64,000 nucleotides of DNA from Rachicladosporium sp. CCFEE 5018 (taxonomy: Eukaryota > Ascomycota > Dothideomycetes > Cladosporiales > Cladosporiaceae), in NCBI GenBank assembly GCA_002077045.2, contig KZ111140.1, positions 1,391,856 through 1,455,855 on the forward strand. The letters are read 5' to 3'. The notes below the pieces were generated by a model that saw only the letters and a list, made by a program, of their open reading frames with translations, did no database searches and was not told the origin of the DNA. Made by a program: the position numbers and the translations under genes. Shown in pieces: positions 43,468 to 54,454 of the stretch. Position 1 is the stretch's first letter. Each line of letters begins with the position of its first letter.

Positions 43468-45316
43468 GCTCGGAGCTTGCCTATGCTTCTATCGTGCGCT
43501 TCGCGTAAGAGCGCAATCGCGTACCGATGCCGGTGAGAGCTTGTGCTGCTACAACTTCCGCGTTGTGGCTGGTCAAGGGACGATACTTCCACAAAGCAAG
43601 TCATCTGCCATTAGGGGCTCGTCGAGCAAGGACCCTCCGCGTCAATGCAGTCGGCCTGTCGCGAGCGCAGCTTGGAGCTCAGCTTCGGGCTATTCGTGCT
43701 GGTTCTGAGGTGGCTGTTCCCGGGATTAGCTGGAGATGAGTCGCAAGTTGCCCTGGAAAGTATCACAGCGGTCTATAGTTGCCTGTAGCGTGAAACAGTA
43801 CAGTCGGCGAGCGCAAGAACAACAAGGACAGAAATGCCTGTCGCAGCGCGAGAGCACAGCCTCTCGCTGCCGCCTTCATGCATGATGCAAGCCTCAATCG
43901 CGCCAGCCAATCAATGCCACCGAAGAACATCTGCCGCCAGGGTCGTAGCTGAATACCAGCCCAACTTTTCGAGGATTACATGGGGCATCACGGGACCTTG
44001 AAAGGAGCTGTTGCGCAAACCAACCGTCGTGCCCCTCTTGTGCCCTTGTTTGGCTTCAATTTCGGTTCGCCGCATCGCAGCGGGACTGCGTCGACTCTGC
44101 AAGCGAATGGGAATAGTCGCACCTCACGAGCAAGCCTGAATGACCCATCGGCCTTGCCGTAAGCTGTTCGAAACGGCTGTGACGGGAGTGTGGTTCATGA
44201 GAGGATGAGCCTCGTCTAGATACGTTGACATGGCTGGCCCACGGACTCGCGGGTCGGAACGACGCCGCTGGCTGCTCTCTAGATCTCACACACTGTGAAT
44301 CACCTTACATACAGCAGGCGCGAAGTGCGGTGGTTGTGCCTTCCCTTGTTATACCGATGTCTAGCGGAATGGGCGCTATGTTACTTAGACAAGAATCGTT
44401 ACTATAAGACCAGCTAGTCGACATCTTATTGCGAGGGACGGAGCGCCACTACGTGGATTGGCGCCTCCCAAAGTTCGTAGTCTCGGTAAAAGGTACGATA
44501 TGCGTTTGCACTTTAACGTCACAAATGCCCGCGTCAATTGCAGAGACTCGCAAGCAAGACGCAAAAATGCCAGACCATAGCACACCAATACAGCTGATTG
44601 TTGTTTCATGGACGTCGAGCAACGATAGCAAATCCCGATTTTCTAGCATCTAGTTTACGAGACGTGCGAGATCGTGCGTCGCATTTAAATGGAGAGTGAC
44701 GGCTGGAATTGGAGGACTAGTGGCCTGTCGGGCTGAGCTGGCATATCTCAACTGCCAGGATCTGGACTCTTGTCATTGATTGTGTTATGGCAGAAGCGGA
44801 AGCGAACTAGGTTGCACATGTTCGTGCTGCTGAATGCACTCCCAACTAGGCTTGCACTGCGACAATCATGGTGCTGCCGCACATTAGCGTCCGCGCGACT
44901 CGTATACGTAGCATGTAGCACTTCACACCCTGAAAGCGTATGCTCACCGAATTGTGCAGTTCAAGTCGCTCAATGCGAGCGGAACTGGGTTCCTGCGCGT
45001 CGATGGGCCCTCGAAGTCTTGAGAATGGGGTACAAGACCGGTCATACGGCGCGTTGATAGGCTCTCAGAATCTGGAGCGTGGGTTAGCAGGCCGGTCGTC
45101 ACCCAAGCGCTACCGTGCCACGCAGCCTACCTTTGTTAGGCACTATCTGTCTTACCGACTGTTGTCGGCACCTCTTTTGCTCGGGCCTGATCAAGCTCCT
45201 ATTTAGCCCTTCTCAACATCCATCCTTGGCGCCCTAGTCACTCCACAGCCTTATAGAGTGGCGGGAAGGGCAGGTGTTCCGTGGTCGTCGACTTCCTCGC
45301 TTGCTTGACAAGTCCG
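43468..45316. other. 1.85 kb without a recognisable gene
   Basis: Only frames under 145 codons, none with family motifs. The left part is the promoter region of the NACHT gene. The right part contains the 3' end of the Y14 locus. Nothing else can be supported. Confidence 0.55.
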
Positions 45317-45858
45317 TCACTCCGCCTCGCTCTCCTCATCCTTCTCCCTCTTCGTCCCAGGGCTGCGACTGCGCCTCCTGTCCGGCTTCTTCCCGCCTCG
45401 AGGTCCTCCTGCGGCCTTGCTAGGCGGCGGACGCACGAACGCAAAGTCCACATTGACCGTCTGCTCGAGCAGCTGCTCCCCGTTCGCGCCCTCGATCGCA
45501 GCCTTCGCTTCGGCCAGTGTCGGGTACTCGATGAGAACGTAGCCCTGTGGGTTCACGTTGTCAGCAGAACGCACTCGCCGTATGCGCTACTCGAAGCAGA
45601 GTAACCCACCTTCACATATCCCGTTCTCCGATCCAGGTTCATATGCGAATTCTTCAGCTCCCCGAACTCTCCGAACAGATCCTGAATGTCCTCCTCGGTC
45701 GCCTCCTCGTGTACGTTCGTGACGATGATGATCCAGCCCTCGATGCTGCGGACTGCCGCTGCTTTGTCGGCTGTTTGGGTGTTGTTTGCAGTGGGTGCGG
45801 AGGATATCGCGTCGACGGGGGAGGCGGGCGCGTCGATGTCCATCTCGGTGTCCGCCAT
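45317..45858 (-). CDS. RBM8A: RNA-binding protein 8A / Y14 (exon junction complex core)
   Basis: Partner of Mago in the exon junction complex, which marks spliced mRNAs in the nucleus and links to localisation and decay. Exons are 45858-45610 and 45544-45317, giving 158 residues. An acidic N-terminus is followed by one RNA-recognition motif. RNP2 is W-I-I-I-V-T-N-V, followed by H-E-E-A-T-E-E-D-I, L-D-R-R-T-G-Y-V-K, and RNP1-like G-Y-V-L-I-E-Y restored by the splice. The tail is rich in Arg/Ser (DRRRSRSPGTKR), as in animal Y14. Length is close to the human protein. The intron donor is GTGGGT. Confidence 0.95.
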
Positions 45859-46528
45859 GGTAAGAGAGTGTAAAGGCGCGCTGGGGGAGCGTGGAGAGGA
45901 TATGGAGTACAGATGTGGTGGTCAAGAAATGTTGGAGCTCTTGGTGTTCATTCGCGCTAAGCTCGATTGCCGCGGCCTGTTTCCGCTGTGGAACCTCGAA
46001 AGTTGGTCTGCGCCGTCTTGCATTTTACTTGTGATTCAACACCGTCGTGTTTTGAACAACGTCAAAGGAGCAGAGTCAAGTCGACAATAGTGATGACAGT
46101 GGCGGTATCTGCAGAGCCCCTGCTAGCACGAGCGAGCGAGGCCCGGAAAGCTCATCATTACTCACCGTCGAGGCCCCTCCCTAACTTTCTTCAATCTACT
46201 CTCTTTTTCTCGATACATGCAATCACCTCCCCTCCAGCTGCTCCTCCACTAGGAATCCCCACGAGATCTCTTCACGGAGAGCAGCCTGTCAGCGTCGCGT
46301 CTTGTGACCTGACTACGCTGTGAGCTGGAGCCGGTAGCAGCCATGCCTTCTGGCTAGGCTGAGACGTGTTTGCGAGAACGAAAAGGACCTTCATAGTTCA
46401 CACCACTGCCCGCCTCGGCGATGTATTGGCGGGTGTGACTCCTTGCGTACCGACAAACCAGACTAATTTGTTAGAGACGACTTAGGGAAAGCAGCGAAGT
46501 CAGACGGGTATATGCATTCATGTGTCTA
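45859..46528. other. Intergenic region, no gene seen
   Basis: About 670 bp holding the Y14 promoter and the 3' side of the Nudix gene. Only short frames. Confidence 0.6.
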
Positions 46529-47786
46529 TCACAGCTTCGCACCACCACTACCACCCATGGCTTCACTTCTACTGATGACTGCCACTCTTCTCGGCCCATC
46601 CTTCTTGAACTCGACTAGCACGCATTGGCTTTTTAGTCCCTTCCGACCACTGCCTTCAGCCTCGAGCTCAGGTCCTGGTCGGTCGAGCCCGAGCACGTTC
46701 CGCCCGTCGTCCCTCTTCTCGCCCGTGCGAGGTGGCTGTACTGTGGGTGAGATGCACATGTCCCGCCAGCTTATGCCACCTTCCTCGCCGACCGGCGGTC
46801 TGCTGATGAACTCGAGCAGCCGTTGTCGCCTCGAGTCGAGTTCTGCCTGCGGCACTGCTTTCCGCGATATGCTGGCGTAGTCTGCTGGCGACGATAAAGC
46901 GTCGAGATGCTGCGCTGCTTGATGCAGGAGGAAGAATTGTGGGGGAAACAAGATTATGCGCCCCTCTTGCGCCAGTCTCAGCCATGCCGATGCAGGCAGA
47001 AAGCGTGCTGTTGTATGCTCGAGACCTCCGTCAGGCGTGGGTGTGGGTATCTTGACTTCTGGCGGCTCATCGTGACCATCCACGGACTCCGAGAGAGGCG
47101 TGCTGGACGATGTCGGTAGGCAGTACACGTACATTTGCGTCGTGAATCGTTTCGGGACATTCGTAGGCGTCACCCATCTCGTGAAGGGAACGAGGCCGTC
47201 TGTTGACCTGCCATCAGCCAAAGCTCCCGGAGGTCGACCTGAACACAACACTTCACATACCAAGGTCCGCACTCCCTCCCTTGCGCTCCAACCACTCCCC
47301 AAATGGCACGTTATTCCCATGCACCTCCCTCCGCCCCTTCACCAGCTGCTCTTCGCCCAACTCCAACAACCTACCATCCTTTCCCTTCGCCAACAAGATC
47401 CCGCTCTCCTCGAAGGTCTCCCTCACAGCAGCCTCACGATAAGCCTTGCCATCCACATGCCTCTCCTTACTTCCTACCGCAGGTATATCTCGCTCATGGT
47501 AGGATGACAGATTACCGCCGGGAAAGACATGCGCTGAGGCGAAGGAGCTGGAAGCTTTCACGCGTTGCAGAAGCAGGACGTGATTCTGGGGCGAGAGGAG
47601 CAGAACGGAGGAAGAAGGCGAGGGGATCGCTGGTGCTTTGGACTTGGACATTGCGAAGGGCTTGAAGCCGTTGGAGAGGGTTTGGGCGGCTAGGGCTGAG
47701 GTGTCTGGGCTGGTAGAGGCTGCGAAACTCCGGGCACTGTAAGGAGACGTGAGGCGTCGAAGAGGTGTGAGACGAAGAGCGCGCAT
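46529..47786 (-). CDS. Nudix hydrolase (NUDT19-like) with C-terminal AKL
   Basis: Hydrolyses a nucleoside diphosphate linked to another moiety; members closest in layout act on CoA and its derivatives. Exons are 47786-47261 and 47199-46529, giving 398 residues. The domain opens with V-L-L-L-S-P-Q and V-F-P-G-G-N at about 88-92. The Nudix box is stretched by an insert and ends R-E-A-A-V-R-E-T-F-E-E-S-G-I at about 117-130, with the metal-binding R-E-x-x-E-E intact. After the splice comes F-T-R-W-V-T-P-T, usual in the NUDT19 group. The last three residues, A-K-L, form a type 1 peroxisomal signal. The first 45 residues, with R-R and an inner Met46, look like a mitochondrial presequence, so two destinations are possible. 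Confidence 0.85.
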
Positions 47787-49115
47787 AGCGCTACATGATG
47801 TCGTCTACGCGTCTGTCATCTTGCGTAGTTCTGATGTTCGACTTTCTGTACGCGGGGACATGTTTGGCCCGACAGCCGAGGCATGGGAGAGCTTGGCTTG
47901 ATGAAGTCAGCGCTGACTGTCGCACCTCCTGGAGCATAGAGAAAGGAAGTCGCAGGTGCTACACCAAATCGCACAAACATGGGCTTGTTGCGCCAGCATG
48001 CGATTGGTTGCGTCAGCACGACAAGACGGCGATGCTACGCGCGTCAAGATCACACCTTACCACGATGTCTGAATGGCGAGGACAGCGCGGCGACACAGCG
48101 GTCTATTCACACGCCTTTGCTTTAGCCTCCCGTAGCTGCCAGTCTGTGAGAGGCACGACGACCACTCTGTGTATGGAGCAGCACACTCGCTCGGACGCTC
48201 CTGCGCGCGCGCAACGAAGACTGGAACACGCTCCTCAGCGATTCAACGGGCTGTGCTTATCGACCATGTGTAATCTGCGGCCTCTGCCCAACGGCAAGTA
48301 ATGCCACGCGTGCCCCTGCAGCCACGAGATAAGGGATCTTGCGCCGCTGGGATTACACCATCTCTTTGCCAATCGCAAGGATCTGCTGATTGCAAGTCTC
48401 CACAGCGAACATGTCCATGCTCTGCCTTCCCTATGCTAAGAGATGCTTGGTGCTCTAGCACGTGGGGGAGAAAGGCTTGGTGAAAGCCTATCTTCGCCAA
48501 CGACTGCGTAGTTCGAGAGCTTACACCAGAGGCGCAATGGCCGTCGCACTACAACGCCTCATTCCACTCCACTTGCTGAGTGAAAACGCGATCGGTATAG
48601 TCTTAACATCTTCTTTTTGCACCTCAGACTGTTCAACATAGCACACAATGCCTCATTCCACCAGCAGGGCTGCTCGGGCCAGGCCTTTCCCAGGAACGAT
48701 CAGGCCAATCCTCCCGATGCGAGTCACTGATAAGCATCTGCCATGTCATTTGACGCAACATACGCGTGGCACACACTTCACCAGAATTTAGCGAGAGCAC
48801 TCCTTCGCCATCTGCCTCATTGTCGCTAAATCGCGCAACTCCGGGCCACCATTGGTCAATGTCCCATCTATCTACAATGATCTCCCCATGGGCGACGACC
48901 ATGACAGTAAGAGGATGGCGCGGCACTCGCCTGTGCCGCAACCCACTCTACTGGGAGGAGAGTACTTGATTACCTGCAGCACCCCCCTGCCGGCTGGCTT
49001 GCGGTACCAGCAGAAACAACTCCTGTACGACGTCGAGCTGCAGCTCGAGTACAAGTAGCTCTCAAATCCGCACGCGCCTCGTTCTGCGTGGCTTGTGCAA
49101 TTAAAGACTGCCACG
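47787..49115. other. 1.3 kb without a recognisable gene
   Basis: This stretch lies upstream of both the Nudix gene (minus) and the ammonium transporter (plus), so it should hold both promoters. Frames of up to 168 codons show no family motifs. Confidence 0.55.
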
Positions 49116-50705
49116 ATGTCTACCGTCAACCTCGTCACCCCAGACTGGCTCGACACCGGCAACAACAGCTGGCAACTGACTGCAGCATCCCTCGTCGCCC
49201 TTCAATCAGTCCCAGGGCTCTGCCTATTATACGCCGGTCTCGTCAAGAAAAAATGGGCCATCAACTCCATGTTCATGGTCTTCTATGCCTTCGCCATGGT
49301 CCTCGTCGTCTGGACGATTCTTGGCTACGAGGCTGCCTTCGGCGTGAAGATGCTGCCTTTCGTAGGCGTGCCAAAGCCGGTGCTAGCTATGAACATGCAG
49401 CTGACGCAGAGTACGCTGCCGAGCGCGAACTTGTCGCAGAACTTTCCGCTGTCGACGATGGTGTATTTTCAATTTGCTTTCGCGGCGATTACCTTGGCAC
49501 TGATTGCGGGAGCATACTTGGCTAGAATGAACTTCACGGCTTGGATGATCTTCGTGCCGTTGTGGTTGTTGTTCAGCTACTGCGTTGGAGCTGTAAGTGT
49601 CATGAAACCCAAATCCGATCGCACGTCAAGCGCGCTAACCACTGTACAGTACAGCATCTGGGGCGGTGGCTTCCTTTTCCAGATGGGCGTGATTGACTAC
49701 TCTGGTGGCTATGTCATTCATCTTTCCTCTGGTACTGCAGGCTTCGTCGGAGCTTGGTGGATAGGACCCCGACTGCAATCAGATCGCAAGAATTTCCAGC
49801 CCAACAACATCCTCTTCGTAATGCTCGGCGCTGGCATTCTCTGGATCGGCTGGAACGGGTTCAACGGAGGTGTAAGTTGCTGTTCAATCATTCCGAGTCG
49901 GTCCGTAAACTTACAGTACTCTGTCTAGGATCCGTATGCCGCCTCCCCCGACGCCGGCGTCGCAGTTCTCAACACCAATCTCTGCACAGCCGTCAGCCTC
50001 CTGACCTGGACTTGCATGGACTTGATCTTCTACCGCAAGCCCTCAATTATCGGCGCCATCAACGGCATGATTACTGGCCTCGTTGGCATCACGCCCGCAG
50101 CAGGCGTTGTGGCAGGCTGGGGCGCTATAATCATTGGTGTGTGCACTGGTATCATTCCATGGATTAGCATGAACATCGCGGGCAAGAGGATGAGGTTGTT
50201 CACGCATCACGTGGACGATACGTTGGGCATCACGCACACGCATATGGTCGCCGGATCGCTGGGCGGGTTCTTGGTGGGCTTATTTGCCACTAGCGAAGGC
50301 TGCGCTGCTTTCGGCATCACCAACCCGGGAGGCGCCATCGACGGCAACGGCAAGCAAGTTTGGCTGCAGATCGTGGGCATCTTGTTCGTCGTCGGGTGGA
50401 ACGCAGTGTGGACTTCGCTCATCATGTGCTTCATTAAATATGTTTGTCGCGTTCCACTGAGGATGAGCGAGGAGGACATGCTGATTGGAGACGATGCCAT
50501 TCATGGCGAGGAAGCTTACTGCTTCTCCGATGATGTGGACGGGTTGGTCCCGAATATCACCCAGGAGCAGCGGGCGCATGATAGGATGAGCCATGATGCT
50601 GAGAGGGTGAAAGTCCTTGTGGGCAGAGATGTGGAGATGGGTAATGGCAGTGGGAACAGCGGAGAGCATGGCAAGATTGATGGAGGTGAGGTCAAGATGG
50701 ACTGA
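49116..50705 (+). CDS. Ammonium transporter (AMT/MEP family)
   Basis: Plasma-membrane channel-like importer of ammonium. Exons are 49116-49592, 49650-49871 and 49929-50705, giving 491 residues, all introns in phase 0. Eleven membrane segments are expected. The N-terminus includes V-P-G-L-C-L-L-Y-A-G-L-V. The pore twin histidines appear as His183 (Y-V-I-H-L-S-S-G) and probably His338 (H-T-H-M-V-A-G-S-L-G-G). The cytoplasmic C-tail of about 70 residues carries a glycine/acid-rich end. Start: ATG 49116 gives the usual short outside N-terminus; the frame is open upstream but without a better ATG. Such genes are normally switched on under nitrogen limitation; no GATA sites were counted. Confidence 0.93.
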
Positions 50706-51725
50706 TAAGGAGGGGAATCTGTTGGCGTGAGCTTCTGAAATACCTGAGCAATGTGCAGACCGCTGCGAACCCGACCCGATGCATCTGCGTGTCCCAAACT
50801 GCGTCTTCCTTGCCTGCCGCTTGCTGACACGCGTGCCGGAGTCGAGCCGCTTCGATCACTCATCAAGGTGCTCGTTCTTGATAACATCCCGATGTCGTCA
50901 ATGTTTTCTCACCTCTCCATACTTCATCTTGCGATTTGCGTGCTTGCATTCGTTCCTCTGTCGGACTCTTTTCTCGCTGTCGCCGTCCCCGTTCATCGTG
51001 CTATTTACAGTCTCGCAAGACGCGTTCGATCACGGTACTGTAGGAACCCTCTCTCGGGTGGTTGCACGCTTCTCGCGTCCGCAACAGCACGTCAATGCCG
51101 GTTGATGCATGAGTCCAGCTGCTCGATCATCTAAGCGCAAACTGGTGAGGCCCAAGGCGTCATCTGGCTCGCCGACTCAACGACTGCTGCTTCAGAAGCC
51201 TCAGGCACACTGCAAGGCACGGACATGGCAGGGCCTCGACTTCTCGACTCCACTTGAGCTTCCATAGCTGCGAAGTCGGGACTTGCACGTATTTGGAATG
51301 ATGGAGCTTCAGTATGACGTTCTTCACATCTGCAGACCGCAATGATATCGGCTGGAGAAAGCGCCTGCTTGGAAGTGGCTATTGGCCTGCACCAACAAGG
51401 GACTGAGATGTGACCCGGCAGCTGCTCCGTCTCCTCGTGAGCAGCGAGATGCATATGTGCTCAAACCCGACTCTGAGGGGTCGAGACAGGCACCTAGCGG
51501 AGTTAGATACGCTCAGAGAGTGATGGACGCTGACCAGCGATCGCCCACCTGGAACGGTAAGTGTATCCGCTATTTGACATCACTTTCTGGACCACGGAAC
51601 CTTTGGCCCTTCAATGGCGGGGTCAATAATATATGCCTTTCTTGTCCCCCAACAGTCTGATCTTCTTCTCTACAATTCACTCCTCCAAGTCCATTCCGAT
51701 CATACTCACAACCAACACTACAACC
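50706..51725. other. 1 kb without a recognisable gene
   Basis: The 3' side of the transporter and the promoter and 5' leader of the GFA gene. Frames are short and lack motifs. Confidence 0.55.
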
Positions 51726-52316
51726 ATGTCCAAGACCTACGATGCAAAGTGCCACTGCGGCCACCACCAGTGGCAGTGGACCCTAGAGGCCGACAAGCAA
51801 GCACATATCCTCTGGTACGTTATTCGTTTCTACGCTTGAAAGCGCCTCGCGTCGTCGTTAGACGTGGCGAGGCTCTAGTTAATCTCCTTACTAACCGTAC
51901 CCAGCCATTGCGATACCTGCAAGATCCTCTCCGGCAGCGTCTACACCCTCAACCAGATCGTGCCCAAGTCCGCTCTCAAGATCACCGCCGGCGGCGAGCC
52001 CTCCAAGTACTCGTACAAGGGCGACTCCGGCAACAGCGTGGACTGCTACTACTGCCCACACTGCACTACGCACATCTACCACCACCAGTACGTTACATAT
52101 ATAAGCATGACTTGAGATTGAGGGATATGCAAGAAGCGACGGCACACTGACAATTACAACAGGCAAGTCATGGGTCCGGACACCATCATCGCGAGGACCG
52201 GTATCCCAACTGAGGCGAGGAAGAACTTCCCCGTCGGCGCCGAGATCTACGGCAAGGCGAAGTTGAGCTGGGAGCCCGAGATTGCGCAGACCTTCGAGAC
52301 TCTGCCTCCATCATAG
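51726..52316 (+). CDS. GFA-domain protein (CENP-V/glutathione-dependent formaldehyde-activating fold)
   Basis: A small zinc-binding protein. The fold is known from the bacterial glutathione-dependent formaldehyde-activating enzyme, but most fungal members have no proven reaction. Exons are 51726-51814, 51905-52087 and 52163-52316, giving 141 residues. Cysteine clusters at the expected places are C-H-C-G-H-H (about 9-14), C-H-C-D-T-C (around the first splice join) and C-P-H-C. These would hold two zinc ions. The frame closes exactly at each splice. No signal peptide. Confidence 0.9.
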
Positions 52317-52873
52317 ATCAATCAGAGCTGAGTGCGTGCGCGCAGTATGCTATCCGTTATTGACGGCCGCACGCGCGGAGAAAAGAAGGAGCAATGGATG
52401 ACTCGTAGGAGATGAGAATATAACGAGCAACATACTACCTTCCTCCGCAACTCCCATGCTCTCCGCGCAGAAGCATCACGCCTGTATGCTCATACTTGTA
52501 TGCTGTCCGGGCTCGGCTCCTACCAAGCTTGTTGCATGATGTCGTGTTCATGTATCAAATATTTCCTATTCGAAGCCCGAATCTGCCCCGCCACCCCGCA
52601 TGTCCAGCTCTCTACACCTCTCCTTGATATTTGCCGCTCTGCAGCTCCGGAAGCCAATGACCGCACTATTCCACACAACACCATCGCGTCGTTGCAACGC
52701 GGCGGGGCAAGAGTTTGGCAAACGTCCAGGCTCTTCGACACGGTAGGCACAAAGTGAAGTACTTCACACCTTTATCATATTCCTCGCGCTCACCCAGTCT
52801 CCACCTCCCTTCTTGAGCTCCATCATTACTCCTTCGCCTTCAATCCTGCACACCATCATATACAACACCCATC
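52317..52873. promoter_or_regulatory. Intergenic region upstream of the aldehyde dehydrogenase
   Basis: About 560 bp between two co-directional genes. A pyrimidine-rich stretch just before 52874 is typical of fungal core promoters. No gene is seen. Confidence 0.5.
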
Positions 52874-54337
52874 ATGGCCACCAACGGAAACAACACCAAC
52901 GGTAGTGCCGCCTTGTCAGGTCCCGTCCCGCTCTGGATCGACGGCAAAGAAGTCACCACCGAGACGACGTTCGATGTCATCAGTCCTAGCACATCAGAGA
53001 AACTCTGGTCTGCCTCCGGTGCCACTCCCAAGGAAGCCCACCAAGCCATCTCCGCCGCAGCAACAGCTTTCAAGACCTGGCGCAACACCAAGCCCGCCGC
53101 AATCCGCACCATCCTCCTCAAGGCTGCAGATATCCTCGAGAAACGTCAGGGCGAAGCAGCAGAGTTCATGAAGAAAGAGACCGGCGCGCTGGATGGCTTT
53201 GTAGGCTTCAATGTTCACGGAACTGCGGAGAATATCCGCGACGTAGCGGGCAGGATATCGGGAATCTACGGTCAGATCCCCTCCGTCCAAGGCGACGGAC
53301 AGGCAGCGTTCATCTTTAAAGAGCCATACGGCGTCATCTTCGCTATCGCACCCTGGAACGCCCCAGTCATCCTGGGCGTACGCTCCTTCCTCTACGCCAT
53401 AGCAGCAGGCAACACCGTCGTCTTCAAAGGCTCCGAGCTCTCCCCTCGCCTCTTCTGGTTCCTCGGCTCCATCTTCCACGAAGCCGGTCTCCCCGCCGGC
53501 GTGCTAAACGTCCTCTACCACCGCCCCGCAGACGCCGCAGAAGTAACAAACACCCTGATCGAAGCGCCCGAAGTCCGCAAAGTGAACTTCACCGGCAGCA
53601 CAGCAGTAGGTTCCATCATCGCGTCCAAAGCCGGCAAAGAGCTCAAACCCGTGCTCATGGAGCTCGGCGGCAAGGCCTCAGCCATCGTCTGCGAAGACGC
53701 CGAGATCGAGAACGCGGCGTTTCAATGCGCGCTAGGCAGTTTTCTGCACGCTGGGCAGATCTGCATGGCTACTGAGCGGATTTTGGTACATCACAGCATC
53801 ATCGACAAGTTTGGCGAGGCGCTTAAAGGCGCCGTGGAGAAAGTGTATGCGAAGGAGGGAGAGGCGCCTGTGCTGGTTGCGAAAGCGACGGTGGAGAAGA
53901 ATCAGAAGTTACTCAAGGATGCTGTGGACAAGGGCGCGAAGGTCATGTATGGTGATGTGGGCGCGAAGGAGGATAGTGCGTACAGGATTCGCCCGGTGAT
54001 TATTCAGGACGTGAAGAAGGAGATGGATATCTTCTACACCGAGTCCTTTGGCCCAAGCGTCTCGCTCATATCGGTGCAGTCTGATGAGGAGGCGATCGAG
54101 ATTGCTAATGATACGGACTATGGGCTCAGCGGAGCCGTGTTCACGGAGAGCCTTGGTCGAGGCTTGAAGATCGCTAGGGCGGTGGAGTCAGGGGCGGTGC
54201 ATATCAATAGCATGACTGTGCATGATGAGGCTGGGCTGCCGCATGGAGGCGTGAAGAAAAGCGGGTGGGGACGGTTCAATGCCGAGTGGGGACTTGATGA
54301 GTTTCTGCGGATCAAGACTGTGACTTATATGATGTAG
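52874..54337 (+). CDS. NAD(P)-dependent aldehyde dehydrogenase (vanillin/salicylaldehyde type)
   Basis: Oxidises an aldehyde to the acid with NAD(P). A single exon of 487 residues, the normal size. Catalytic Cys297 (A-G-Q-I-C-M-A-T-E-R), general base Glu263 (L-M-E-L-G-G-K-A-S) and oxyanion Asn162 (A-P-W-N-A-P-V) are all present, as is the cofactor loop F-T-G-S-T-A-V-G. The A-G-Q-I-C-M form and W-I-D-G-K near the start resemble vanillin and salicylaldehyde dehydrogenases rather than the classical acetaldehyde enzymes, so an aromatic aldehyde substrate is likely but not certain. No targeting peptide; cytosolic. Start: ATG in a favourable CATC-ATGG context. It converges with the flavohemoglobin gene, 117 bp away. 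Confidence 0.93.
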   Translation: MATNGNNTNGSAALSGPVPLWIDGKEVTTETTFDVISPSTSEKLWSASGATPKEAHQAISAAATAFKTWRNTKPAAIRTILLKAADILEKRQGEAAEFMKKETGALDGFVGFNVHGTAENIRDVAGRISGIYGQIPSVQGDGQAAFIFKEPYGVIFAIAPWNAPVILGVRSFLYAIAAGNTVVFKGSELSPRLFWFLGSIFHEAGLPAGVLNVLYHRPADAAEVTNTLIEAPEVRKVNFTGSTAVGSIIASKAGKELKPVLMELGGKASAIVCEDAEIENAAFQCALGSFLHAGQICMATERILVHHSIIDKFGEALKGAVEKVYAKEGEAPVLVAKATVEKNQKLLKDAVDKGAKVMYGDVGAKEDSAYRIRPVIIQDVKKEMDIFYTESFGPSVSLISVQSDEEAIEIANDTDYGLSGAVFTESLGRGLKIARAVESGAVHINSMTVHDEAGLPHGGVKKSGWGRFNAEWGLDEFLRIKTVTYMM

Positions 54338-54454
54338 AATGTACATGTATGGTGTAACGGTAGATATTCCATCTTCGCCCATGATCTTGGCTCATCCGGT
54401 AGAGTCCTTCGAGGCCACGAGAGACTAGACCGAGCCAGCCTTCAGACCACATTT

